64,000 nt of DNA from Balneolaceae bacterium UBA7797 (GTDB taxonomy: Bacteria; Bacteroidota; Rhodothermia; Balneolales; Balneolaceae), in the NCBI GenBank assembly GCA_002480645.1, contig DLCN01000004.1:132261-196260 (forward strand), written 5' to 3'. A program made the translations under genes and the position numbers. The first letter of the stretch is position 1. Every line of letters begins with the position of its first letter. The notes under the pieces were generated by a model. It was not told where the DNA came from. It saw only the letters and a program-made list of their open reading frames with translations, and did no database searches. Below, piece by piece: positions 43,568 through 51,845 of the stretch.

Positions 43568-44311
43568 TTGGAAGTTTTAGGCATTGATATTGGCAGTTAC
43601 GGGATTAAAGGCGCCATCGTGGATACGGAGAAGGGGGAAATTATATCCGATAAGAAGTCCACGGATAAAATAAAAGACACCCGACCTCATAAACTTATCT
43701 CCCAACTGCATAAAGTAGTAAAGAAATTTGACTGGAAAGGCCCGATCGGTTGTGCTTTTCCGGCAGCTACCACGCGGGGAAGAATATTAGCCACCGATCG
43801 TATTCATGAAGCCTGGATCGATGCCGATGCCGAGCAGCTATTTTCAGAGATCACCGGGTGCAAAGTGTCGGTGATCAATGACACGGATGCGACCGGACTG
43901 GCTGAAATGAGCTTTGGAGTGGGTAAAGGACATACCGGCACGGTGATCGTACTGGCGGTTGGTACCGGGATCGGATCTTCTCTATTTGTGAATAAAACGC
44001 TGGTTCCGAATACCGAATTAGGTCAGTTGGAGATCAAAGGAATTACGGTAGAAGAGCGAGCATCGAACAGGGCCAGAAAAGAGGAAGGAATACAAAAGAA
44101 GACCTGGGCAAAACGCCTGCAATTTGTTCTGGAACACTACGAGCGGGTTTTTCATCCCGATCTGTTCATATTAGGCGGTCAGCTCAGCAAAAAGGCCAAC
44201 AAGACCTTCCCCTATATTAAGATCAATACCAAATTTAAAGCGGCTGAATTTCAGAATGAGGCTAGTATTGTAGGCGCAGCGTTATATGCAGCCAGCAAAC
44301 ACAAAGCATAA
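43568..44311 (+). CDS. Polyphosphate glucokinase-like ROK family protein, divergent copy
   Basis: The 247 residues follow the polyphosphate/ATP glucokinase pattern: N-terminal phosphate loop VLGIDIGSYGIKGAIVD, WKGPIGCAFPAA, the catalytic region NDTDATGLAEM with the expected aspartate, GTGIGSSLF, NTELGQLE and LFILGGQLSKK. The start is a TTG (43568). Compared with the second copy at 57764-58501, the first loop reads DIGSYG where DxGGSG is usual, and the later loop is GGQLS instead of GGGVS. It may use another phosphoryl donor, be less active, or be regulatory. It is probably cytoplasmic and monocistronic. Confidence 0.82.
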   Translation: MEVLGIDIGSYGIKGAIVDTEKGEIISDKKSTDKIKDTRPHKLISQLHKVVKKFDWKGPIGCAFPAATTRGRILATDRIHEAWIDADAEQLFSEITGCKVSVINDTDATGLAEMSFGVGKGHTGTVIVLAVGTGIGSSLFVNKTLVPNTELGQLEIKGITVEERASNRARKEEGIQKKTWAKRLQFVLEHYERVFHPDLFILGGQLSKKANKTFPYIKINTKFKAAEFQNEASIVGAALYAASKHKA

Positions 44312-44314
44312 ATT

Positions 44315-45073
44315 CTATTTTAGTCTCTCCAGTGCACGTTGCAGATTTTCCTGAGCAATGCTCAAGGTGTCATTTACAGAAAGTTGCTTTCTGGAAATAT
44401 CCGCGGCATTTTGAAACTGTTCACTTCCGAAATAATAGTTATAAAGCTCAAAGTAAGGAGCCATAAGTTCGGGGTGTTCTTTAATGGCAGTGGCATAATT
44501 CTGAAACCAATTTTCGAATTCTTTTTCATAAGAATAGATCCTGCCCCAGGCCAGATAGCCCTCCTCAATATCCCGGTTCATGATTTCGGTCGCCTCTTTT
44601 TCGGCATTATCGCGGCCCCCGCCTAAAAATCCCGGAGCCTGTAAATAGTAATCGATCAGATATTTGCGGGCTGTAAGATTATTTGGATCGAGTTCAATGG
44701 CTTTTTGATAGCTGTTTCGACATTTACGCGCATAACCGGCTTGTCGTAGTACCGAGGCGTTTTGTGCAAGTCGTCCATTCGCATGTCCCATCCACATGTG
44801 ATAGAGCGAGCTCCCGGGTTCCTTATCCAGCACTTCTTCAAACCAATCGGCTGCATCCCCGTACTCTTTTCGCTCAAACTCGATCCGACCCATATAAAAC
44901 ATAGCCTGCGTATTCTTTTTATCCTGTTTAAGGATATTTCTGAAGGTGGATTCAGCCTGAGATAACTGATCATTTTCGAATTGAACAACACCCTGTTCAA
45001 TGGTTTGGGCATGGACTGAAGCTACTGTGAACACAATGAATAGCAGGAAAATATTAGCGGATCTTAGAGTCAT
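44315..45073 (-). CDS. Exported TPR-repeat protein
   Basis: The 252 residues have a signal peptide (FLLFIVFTVASVHAQ) and at least four tetratricopeptide repeats (for example TQAMFYMGRIEFERKEYGDA and CRNSYQKAIELDPNNLTARK). These repeats form helical superhelices for protein binding. The C-terminus ends in LQRALERLK. The partner is unknown. It is convergent with the ppgK-like gene, with a gap of three bases. Confidence 0.85.
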   Translation of the reverse strand: MTLRSANIFLLFIVFTVASVHAQTIEQGVVQFENDQLSQAESTFRNILKQDKKNTQAMFYMGRIEFERKEYGDAADWFEEVLDKEPGSSLYHMWMGHANGRLAQNASVLRQAGYARKCRNSYQKAIELDPNNLTARKYLIDYYLQAPGFLGGGRDNAEKEATEIMNRDIEEGYLAWGRIYSYEKEFENWFQNYATAIKEHPELMAPYFELYNYYFGSEQFQNAADISRKQLSVNDTLSIAQENLQRALERLK

Positions 45074-45135
45074 TGGTAGTGAATTTTTTAAATAAAAAAG
45101 CGAAATATCCGATCTGGAATCAAAAGTTAAAATTA

Positions 45136-45525
45136 CTATGCGTCTGAATGTAACGCCACCCGGTTTCCTTCTGTGTCGACGAATACAGCCATGAATCCCC
45201 GGCCGGGACCAATACCTCTTTTCGGGATCGTTACCGATCCTCCGGCTTCCTCAATGCGGTTTTGGACGATCTCCAGATCGGGATTAGCATTCAGGTGAAG
45301 GAGGGGACCGTGAGTATGGCTGCTTTTATAAAAAGCTTCGTTGTAGACCAATGCACCACCAACCACCGATTGTCCGCCCGGAAATACAGCCATTTTGAAT
45401 TGCTCACCCAGATCGAGTAACTCCATTTCCATGTCAAAGATGGTTTCATAAAATCTTTTTGCCCGTTGGATATCGTTCACGGGTAATTCAAACCAACTTA
45501 TCACAGGTTGTTCATGTTTCATCAT
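45136..45525 (-). CDS. Single-domain VOC family protein
   Basis: This is a 129-residue member of the glyoxalase/bleomycin-resistance superfamily: ISWFELPVNDIQRAKRFYETIF at the start, GGQSVVGGALVYN in the middle, and GRGFMAVFVDTEGNRVALHSD at the end. The fold is secure. The metal ligands usual in glyoxalase I are not all obvious, so catalytic activity cannot be claimed. It lies alone between the TPR gene and the LysR gene on the same strand. Confidence 0.87.
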   Translation of the reverse strand: MMKHEQPVISWFELPVNDIQRAKRFYETIFDMEMELLDLGEQFKMAVFPGGQSVVGGALVYNEAFYKSSHTHGPLLHLNANPDLEIVQNRIEEAGGSVTIPKRGIGPGRGFMAVFVDTEGNRVALHSDA

Positions 45526-45584
45526 ACCTCCATTTTTAAAATATAGTAGATGAAGTGACGGAGACTAGCAAATCTGAAAGTTGA

Positions 45585-46478
45585 TCAGGAGTTTTTAAGT
45601 AGTTCTTCAACGCGATGTAACAGCGGATTCCGGCTTTCTTCCTTCCATACTGCTGATAGTGTGGTTCGTTGCGGGATCATGTCCAGTTCTATGAATTTGA
45701 TCTTCAGATCATACCCGTGTTTTAAAGAACTGGGTACGATCCCGATCCCGAGTCCGTTTTCCACCAGCCTGAAGATGGTATTTGAATGGACCGACTCGTG
45801 AGCTACTTTCGGGCTGAACCCCTGATCCTCAAAAATACTCATGATCTTTTCGAAATAGCCATGACTGTACTGACTCGAAAACAAAATGAAGGGTTCATTT
45901 TCCAGATCTTTCACAGAGTTAAAGCTATTCGGATTCAGCGGATGACTCTCCGGTAGCACCAGACAGAAAGACTCTTCAAATACATCCGCTTTTTTAAGTC
46001 CGGACGGTAAGCGCATGGTGCGTATAAATCCGATGTCGAGTTCATCATTGCGAATTCGATCGATCTGATCCTGATTGGGTAGCTCGGTTAACACTGTATG
46101 AATACCCGGTGAACGTTCATTGATCTGTTTAAGTAATCCGGGAATCACAGAATGCATGGCAGACCCCACAAAACCGATCCTTAATTCTCCTTCCTCCCCA
46201 TCACTGACCCTTCTGATGTTTTGCTTTACAAATGCCAGATGATTGAACAGAAAAGTAGCTTCTTCAAGAAAATATTCACCGGTCTTGGTTAGAGAAACGT
46301 TTCTTTTATCACGCTTAAATAGTTGAGCGCCCAAATATTCCTCAAGCTGACGTATCTGTCTGCTTAACGCAGGTTGGGTGATAAATAATTTTTCTGCGGC
46401 CCGACTAAAATGTAATTCTTCCGCAACAGTTAGAAAATACCGGATATGACGGTGTTCGATTTCATTACTCATAAACAT
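45585..46478 (-). CDS. LysR-type regulator, divergent from the hut operon
   Basis: This is a 297-residue LysR family regulator. The N-terminal winged helix-turn-helix is LTVAEELHFSRAAEKLFITQ and so on, then PALSRQIRQLEEYLGAQLF. The effector domain follows (about 95-290, starting ELRIGFVGSAMHS). It most resembles the BenM/CatM/CbbR-like branch by pattern. The ATG at 46472 (MSNEIEHR) is an alternative start. The gene is divergent from hutH, and a perfect T-N11-A palindrome sits directly before its start, so it is a candidate regulator of hut and of itself. In other bacteria hut is more often controlled by HutC or HutP. Confidence 0.9.
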   Translation of the reverse strand: MFMSNEIEHRHIRYFLTVAEELHFSRAAEKLFITQPALSRQIRQLEEYLGAQLFKRDKRNVSLTKTGEYFLEEATFLFNHLAFVKQNIRRVSDGEEGELRIGFVGSAMHSVIPGLLKQINERSPGIHTVLTELPNQDQIDRIRNDELDIGFIRTMRLPSGLKKADVFEESFCLVLPESHPLNPNSFNSVKDLENEPFILFSSQYSHGYFEKIMSIFEDQGFSPKVAHESVHSNTIFRLVENGLGIGIVPSSLKHGYDLKIKFIELDMIPQRTTLSAVWKEESRNPLLHRVEELLKNS

Positions 46479-46484
46479 GAATAT

Positions 46485-46499
46485 ATACTTATTAAGTAT
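46485..46499. promoter_or_regulatory. LysR-type operator palindrome (T-N11-A)
   Basis: ATACTT-ATT-AAGTAT is a perfect dyad with the T-N11-A core of LysR-type binding sites. It lies between the LysR start (46478) and the hut genes, the normal place for autoregulation plus control of the divergent operon. Confidence 0.6.
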
Positions 46500-46547
46500 T
46501 ACAAAACATAAGTCAGAGAAGGTATTTTCATTTATTAGTCATCCACA

Positions 46548-46588
46548 GCGAGGCGAAGATGGGTAAAATTATCCCGGAATCGCCTCGC
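46548..46588 (+). promoter_or_regulatory. Leader stem-loop before hutH
   Basis: GCGAGGCGA (46548-46556) and TCGCCTCGC (46580-46588) are perfect 9-bp, GC-rich arms with a 23-base loop. The structure ends 47 bases before the hutH ATG. It may be an attenuator, an mRNA-stabilising hairpin or a second operator; no T-run follows directly. Confidence 0.6.
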
Positions 46589-46635
46589 TTTCCGGTGAGT
46601 ACTGTGTAAGGCGAACTTCTATTGAAATCCTGATT

Positions 46636-48204
46636 ATGACTCCATTCCTATTTGGCATTGATACCCTTTCAGTTCAGGACCTGATCGATATTTGTACAGG
46701 TAACAGAACCGTTCAATTTGGGGATGAGGCCCGATCTAAAGTGCGAAAAAGTGCCGGATATGTTGAGGCGATCGTTGAAGAAGGAGAGGTAGTATACGGG
46801 ATAAATACCGGTTTCGGGCCACTTTGCAACACGGTTATCTCCAAAGATAAAACCGCTCAGCTTCAGGATAATATTCTACGAAGTCATAGTGTGGGCGTGG
46901 GAAAACCGATCGCACCGGAAATTGCCAAAGCTATGATGGTACTGAAAGTGCACAACCTGAGTATGGGGTTTTCCGGTATTCAGGAATCGACCTTAGATCG
47001 TATCATATTTTTTATTGAGAATGATATCATACCGGTGGTACCCGAGCAGGGATCGGTGGGCGCATCAGGCGACCTGGCTCCTTTGGCACATCTGTTTTTG
47101 CCATTAATTGGGTTAGGTGAGGTATTTTTTGAAGGTAAACGAAAGGAAACGGCGGAGGTTTATCAACGATTTGGATTAGAGCCGATTCAGCTGAAAGCAA
47201 AAGAAGGATTGGCTCTGATCAATGGAACTCAATTTATCGCAGCACATCTGGCCTGGGGAGTGTATCGGGCTCATCACTTATTGAATACGGCAGATATTAT
47301 TGGTGCGATGAGTCTGGAAGGTGTGTTGGGTAGTGTGAGTCCTTTTGAGGAAGAGCTCCATAAAATTCGCCCATATGATGGCACCCGGTTCGTCGCCCGC
47401 AGGATGAGAGAACTCCTCAAAGATTCTGAAATGGTGCAGTCGCATGCCAACTGTGGGCGGGTTCAGGACCCGTATTCCATTCGTTGTATGCCTCAGGTGC
47501 ACGGGAGTTCACGGAATGCCTGGCTGCATGTAAAACAGATGGTGGATGTGGAGATCAATTCGGTGACAGACAATCCGATCATTCTCTCTGAAAATGAAGC
47601 CATCAGCGGGGGGAATTTTCACGGTCAGCCCCTGGCACTTCCTGCGGATTATCTGACACTGGCTGCACACGAAGTTGGAAATATTTCCGACCGAAGAATT
47701 TATTTATTACTGGAAGGCGGCCATCCCGGACTACCGAAATTATTAATGGATGATATTGGGCTGAATTCAGGATTCATGATCCCTCAGTACACGTCTGCCG
47801 CATTGGTTAGTGAAAATAAAGCGCTGTGTTTCCCTGCTTCGGCCGACAGCATTCCAACTTCGCTCGGGCAGGAAGATCACGTGAGTATGGGTTCCATCAG
47901 CTCAAGGAAATTGAATCAGGTGATCTCGAATCTGGAACAAATTCTGGCCATCGAATTGGTGTCGGCAGCTCAGGCGTTTGATTTCCGTCGCCCAATGAGA
48001 TCCGGGCCGGTTCTTGAAGCTTGCCATGAGCTCATCCGCAGTCATATTGACCATGCAGATGCCGACCGGGTTTTTGCAGAAGATATTGGTAAGGCTCATG
48101 AACTGATCAAATCGTATCAACTAACACAACTGGCCGACAAAACCGCAATTAAATTCAACATAGACCTGAACGGAGAATTCGATGAACTATTCCGACTTTC
48201 TTAA
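46636..48204 (+). CDS. hutH: Histidine ammonia-lyase
   Basis: This is the first step of histidine breakdown, L-histidine to urocanate plus ammonia. The MIO cofactor forms from Ala143-Ser144-Gly145 in QGSVGASGDLAPLAHL. Other family blocks are YGINTGFGPL (about 54-63), GKPIAPEIAKAMM, SVTDNPIILSENE and FPASADSIPTSLGQEDHVSM. At 522 residues it has family length. The stop overlaps hutU by 23 bases, so the two are translationally coupled. The LysR gene lies divergently upstream. Confidence 0.97.
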   Translation: MTPFLFGIDTLSVQDLIDICTGNRTVQFGDEARSKVRKSAGYVEAIVEEGEVVYGINTGFGPLCNTVISKDKTAQLQDNILRSHSVGVGKPIAPEIAKAMMVLKVHNLSMGFSGIQESTLDRIIFFIENDIIPVVPEQGSVGASGDLAPLAHLFLPLIGLGEVFFEGKRKETAEVYQRFGLEPIQLKAKEGLALINGTQFIAAHLAWGVYRAHHLLNTADIIGAMSLEGVLGSVSPFEEELHKIRPYDGTRFVARRMRELLKDSEMVQSHANCGRVQDPYSIRCMPQVHGSSRNAWLHVKQMVDVEINSVTDNPIILSENEAISGGNFHGQPLALPADYLTLAAHEVGNISDRRIYLLLEGGHPGLPKLLMDDIGLNSGFMIPQYTSAALVSENKALCFPASADSIPTSLGQEDHVSMGSISSRKLNQVISNLEQILAIELVSAAQAFDFRRPMRSGPVLEACHELIRSHIDHADADRVFAEDIGKAHELIKSYQLTQLADKTAIKFNIDLNGEFDELFRLS

Positions 48205-49852
48205 AACCTACGCATCTCATCCGCATTATAAAGCTCCGACCGGTTCGGAATTGAATACGAAAAGCTGGCAGACTGAAGCTCCGTTGCGTATGTTGCTCAA
48301 CAATCTGAATGAAGATGTGGCCGAAAATCCGGATGAATTCATCGTGTATGGTGGAAATGGTCAGGCTGTGAGAAACCGGGAAGCGCTTGAGAAAATCATC
48401 AAAAATCTGATGGAGCTGGATGAATACCACAGTTTGTTGGTTCAGTCTGGAAAGCCGGTCGGGATTGTTCGAACGCATCCTGAAGCGCCACGAGTGTTGA
48501 TTGCGAATTCCAATCTGGTACCGGAATGGGCGAATTGGGATCACTTCAACGACCTGAAAGAAAAGGGTTTGATGATGTACGGACAGATGACCGCCGGTTC
48601 GTGGATCTATATCGGGACACAGGGCATTTTGCAAGGGACGTATGAGACCTTTGTGGCGTGCGGGCAGAAGCATTTTGGTGGAGATTTACGCGGAAAACTT
48701 TTGGTGACCGGTGGAATAGGTGGAATGGGAGGTGCTCAGCCGTTGGCGGCAACTATGGCCGGCGCTACGTTTCTTGGGGTTGATATCGATCCCGAGCGCA
48801 TCAAAAAACGTATCAAAACCCGCTACATTGATAAAATGACGGATTCGTACGAGGAAGCCATTCAATGGGTGATGGAAGCCAAAGAAGGAAAAGAGAATCT
48901 GTCGGTCGGATTGGTGGGCGATATCGGCGATGTGCTGGAGCGATTAATTGAAGATGGAATCACACCCGACGTTTTGACCGACCAAACTTCGGCGCACGAT
49001 CCGTTGAATGGCTATGTGCCTCACGGAATTTCATTGGAAGAAGCACTCAAACTCCGAAAGTCTGATCCCAAAGAATACGAGCGTCGATCTATTGAAAGTA
49101 TGGCGCGTCACGTTCGCCACATGCTTACGCTGAAGGATCGTGGTGCCATCACTTTTGATTATGGAAACAACCTCCGTGCTTACGCTCAACAAGGAGGTGT
49201 GGAAAACGCTTTCGATTTTCCGGGATTTGTACCGGCATATATCCGTCCGTTATTTTGTGAAGGAAAAGGCCCTTTCCGCTGGGCAGCTTTGTCAGGTGAT
49301 CCTGAAGATATTTATGTAACCGATCAGGCGTTGATTGAAGCCTTCCCAGAAAACAAACACATGATCAATTGGCTGCAGGAAGCGCAGAAGAAGGTGGCGT
49401 TTCAGGGATTACCGACCCGTATTTGCTGGCTGGGCTTGGGCGAGCGCGAAAAAGCCGGACTCATTTTCAACGATCTGGTGAAATCGGGCAAAGTGAAAGC
49501 ACCGATTGTGATCGGGCGGGATCATCTGGATTGTGGATCGGTGGCTTCACCAAACCGCGAGACCGAAGGCATGAAAGACGGATCCGATGCCGTAAGCGAC
49601 TGGCCGCTGCTCAACCTGATGAGCAACACGGCAGGTGGAGCAACCTGGGTGAGTTTTCATCATGGTGGCGGTGTTGGAATGGGATTCAGTCAACATGCCG
49701 GAATGGTAGTGTTGGCGGATGGAACCGAGCGAGCCGAGCGTTGCCTGAAACGGGTGCTGCACAACGATCCCGCAATGGGAATTTACCGCCACCACGATGC
49801 GGGCTATGAAATTGCAACGGATGTCGGAAACGAATTCGAGATAATAATATAA
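48182..49852 (+). CDS. hutU: Urocanate hydratase
   Basis: This is the second step of the hut pathway, urocanate to imidazolonepropionate, with tightly bound NAD+ as electrophile. The NAD-binding glycine-rich stretch is VTGGIGGMGGAQPLAATMAG (about 179-198). Other marks are VYGGNGQAVRNREAL, TAGSWIYIGTQGI, LTDQTSAHDPLNGY and the C-terminal HHGGGVGMGFSQHAGM with the GD/H-rich active site. At 556 residues it is full length. It overlaps hutH by 23 bases and is followed not by hutI directly but by about 750 bases of repeats and a DUF559 gene. Confidence 0.97.
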   Translation: MNYSDFLKTYASHPHYKAPTGSELNTKSWQTEAPLRMLLNNLNEDVAENPDEFIVYGGNGQAVRNREALEKIIKNLMELDEYHSLLVQSGKPVGIVRTHPEAPRVLIANSNLVPEWANWDHFNDLKEKGLMMYGQMTAGSWIYIGTQGILQGTYETFVACGQKHFGGDLRGKLLVTGGIGGMGGAQPLAATMAGATFLGVDIDPERIKKRIKTRYIDKMTDSYEEAIQWVMEAKEGKENLSVGLVGDIGDVLERLIEDGITPDVLTDQTSAHDPLNGYVPHGISLEEALKLRKSDPKEYERRSIESMARHVRHMLTLKDRGAITFDYGNNLRAYAQQGGVENAFDFPGFVPAYIRPLFCEGKGPFRWAALSGDPEDIYVTDQALIEAFPENKHMINWLQEAQKKVAFQGLPTRICWLGLGEREKAGLIFNDLVKSGKVKAPIVIGRDHLDCGSVASPNRETEGMKDGSDAVSDWPLLNLMSNTAGGATWVSFHHGGGVGMGFSQHAGMVVLADGTERAERCLKRVLHNDPAMGIYRHHDAGYEIATDVGNEFEIII

Positions 49853-49991
49853 AATATTGACCCTACCCCGTCCCTTCCCTTTGATAAGGAGAGGGGGCTT
49901 ATTTATTGAAATAGATATTAATCAAAGAGCATCCCCTCTTGAGAGGGTATTGAGGGGTGTGTCAGAATTAAATAAAACCACGAAGAATATT

Positions 49992-50102
49992 CCGACCTCC
50001 TCTGTCTCCTCCTTCTCAAGGAGGAGGACTTTTTAAATAGTTTTGGATATATATCAACGAGTCCTTCCCCTTACTAAGGGGAAGACAGATGGGGTCAAAA
50101 CA
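49992..50102 (+). repeat. Left direct repeat of the DUF559 cassette
   Basis: The first 41 bases (49992-50032) are identical to 50473-50513 and contain a CCTCCTT-CTC-AAGGAGG hairpin. A second hairpin of similar character, CTTCCCCTTA-C-TAAGGGGAAG (50064-50084), and a shared GGTCAAAAC motif (50093-50101) follow. The order is the same as in the right copy. Further related C-rich/G-rich hairpins (for example CCCTCT-TG-AGAGGG at 49934-49947) lie just upstream. Confidence 0.85.
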
Positions 50103-50104
50103 GT

Positions 50105-50455
50105 ATGAGTTTTAAAAATCCTAGAAATACAAAAACACTTCGCCAGCAATATCGAAGAGAAATGACATCTGCAGAAGAATTGCTTTGGGATCGAGTTCGA
50201 GGAAAAAAGCTTCAAGGATTGCGATTCAAAAGGCAATATGGTTTAGGGCCATATATTTTGGATTTTTATGTTCCTCAGGTCAAGCTTTGTATTGAAGTGG
50301 ATGGAGGAATTCACAATTTGAAAGAAGTGAAGGAAAAGGATAAGAACCGAGATGCTTTTATGAAGGAAAACGGGATAAAAGTAGTAAGATTCAGAAATGA
50401 CTAAATTGAAAATGATATAGAAGGAGTGATTAACTTTATAGAACATGAGATTTAA
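50105..50455 (+). pseudogene. DUF559 endonuclease-like gene with an in-frame stop
   Basis: The ATG at 50105 opens 99 codons of a DUF559 domain, a very-short-patch-repair (Vsr)-like nuclease fold: LRQQYRREMTSAEELLWDRV, then GLRFKRQYGLGPYILDFYVP with the catalytic-type aspartate, and LCIEVDGGIHNLKEVKEKD with the EVDG element. A TAA at 50402 stops it after VVRFRND. The same frame continues 16 codons (IENDIEGVINFIEHEI) to TAA at 50453, which is the normal family ending; a single G-to-T change (GAA to TAA) explains the break. The loss of the last helix may or may not inactivate it. It lies between two direct repeats inside the hut operon, a setting typical of DUF559 genes in this group. Confidence 0.8.
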
Positions 50456-50472
50456 AAAAATGCAAAATAATA

Positions 50473-50589
50473 CCGACCTCCTCTGTCTCCTCCTTCTCAA
50501 GGAGGAGGACTTTAGAAAAGAGCTTGAGTCATTTTAAAAAGTCTCCCTCTCCTTGCGAAGGAGAAGGAAAAAGGGTGAGGTCAAAACCA
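50473..50589 (+). repeat. Right direct repeat of the DUF559 cassette
   Basis: Bases 50473-50513 are identical to 49992-50032, followed by a related hairpin TCTCCTT-GCG-AAGGAGA (50548-50564) and GGTCAAAAC (50580-50588). The repeat ends just before the hutI start. Confidence 0.85.
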
Positions 50590-50603
50590 GATCAAACAAA
50601 ATT

Positions 50604-51845
50604 ATGTCTTCAATAACCCTCTACGGACCATTCACACAACTGCTAACCATGGAAGGGTTACCCCTTCATGGACCGATTTCAGATGCGCAACTTCCGGTTT
50701 CAGAACATCAGGGAGTGTTGGTGGAGGATGGGATCGTTGCTGAGACCGGAGACTTTGAATCACTGGCGAAATCCTATCCGGAGGCAAAGCAGCCTTTGGA
50801 TGGAAACGAAAATTTAGTGGCTCTTCCGGGATTTGTGGATTGTCACACACACATTTGTTGGGGTGGGACTCGTGTGAATGATTATGCCATGCGTGTTGCC
50901 GGAAAAAGCTACCTCGAAATAGCAGCAGCCGGAGGTGGAATTTCAGATTCTGTTAATGGAACCCGGGAAGCTTCCGAAGTAGAATTGATCGAGGGAATTC
51001 TGGAACGGGCGGATCAGCATTTAAGACGAGGAATCACCACAATTGAAGTAAAATCGGGCTACGGACTTTCTTTGGATGCTGAGTTGAAAATGCTGCGTTG
51101 CATCAAAAAAGCGAATGAGCAAACACCGGCGAATCTGATCCCAACCTTTCTTGGAGCACACATCAAACCAAAGGATTTCAAAGGTTCGCACAGAGAATAT
51201 TTGGACTTCCTGATCCGAGAAGTGGTGCCAGTCGTTCAGCAAGAAGGCTTAGCAAAGCGGGCAGATATTTTTGTGGAAGAAGGAGCGTTTGGTCTGGAAG
51301 AATCCAGAGAATATGTCCTCAAAATGAGGGCGTTGGGATTTGAAATGACTATGCATGTGGATCAATTTCATCCCGGGGGTTCAAAAATGGCTGTAGAAGT
51401 GGGAAGTGTTTCTGCCGATCACCTCGAGTTTTGTGATGAAGAAGGAATCAACGCTTTTTCAAATTCCGAAACGGTTGCGGTCGCCTTGCCCGGCGCTTCG
51501 CTGGGACTGGGAATGAAATTCACACCGGCAAGACAGATTCTGGATCAGAATGGATGTCTGGCTATAGCCACGGATTGGAATCCCGGTTCGGCACCGATGG
51601 GTGATCTGATCACACAGGCTTCCATTTTGGGAGCTTCCGAGAAACTGAGTATTGCGGAAACGTTAGCGGGAATTACTACCCGGGCAGCTCGGGCAATTCG
51701 TATTGAGGCGGGTACCATCACAAAGGGAAAAAAAGCCACATTAACCATTTTTGAAACCGATGATTTTCGGAATATCTTCTATCATCAAGGGCAACTTCGT
51801 CCTACTCACACCATCATAGAAGACGTTCTCATCAAGCATGAATAA
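50604..51845 (+). CDS. hutI: Imidazolonepropionase
   Basis: This is the third hut step, imidazolonepropionate to N-formimino-L-glutamate. It is an amidohydrolase of 413 residues with the metal motif FVDCHTHICWGGTR, then EVKSGYGL, PTFLGAH, MHVDQFHPGG and ATDWNPGSAPMG. The ATG at 50604 (MSSITLYGPFTQ) is chosen. An upstream in-frame TTG at 50553 lies in the hairpin of the right repeat and would add a basic stretch without family support. It overlaps hutG by 8 bases. Confidence 0.95.
   Translation: MSSITLYGPFTQLLTMEGLPLHGPISDAQLPVSEHQGVLVEDGIVAETGDFESLAKSYPEAKQPLDGNENLVALPGFVDCHTHICWGGTRVNDYAMRVAGKSYLEIAAAGGGISDSVNGTREASEVELIEGILERADQHLRRGITTIEVKSGYGLSLDAELKMLRCIKKANEQTPANLIPTFLGAHIKPKDFKGSHREYLDFLIREVVPVVQQEGLAKRADIFVEEGAFGLEESREYVLKMRALGFEMTMHVDQFHPGGSKMAVEVGSVSADHLEFCDEEGINAFSNSETVAVALPGASLGLGMKFTPARQILDQNGCLAIATDWNPGSAPMGDLITQASILGASEKLSIAETLAGITTRAARAIRIEAGTITKGKKATLTIFETDDFRNIFYHQGQLRPTHTIIEDVLIKHE

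Noticed and set aside
49992..50513. Possible CRISPR-like repeats
   Set aside because: There are only two copies of the 41-base repeat, spaced by a gene rather than by regular spacers, and no cas genes are present.
50553..50603. Longer HutI starting at a TTG at 50553
   Set aside because: The extension is encoded by the right repeat hairpin, and the normal family start lies at the ATG at 50604.
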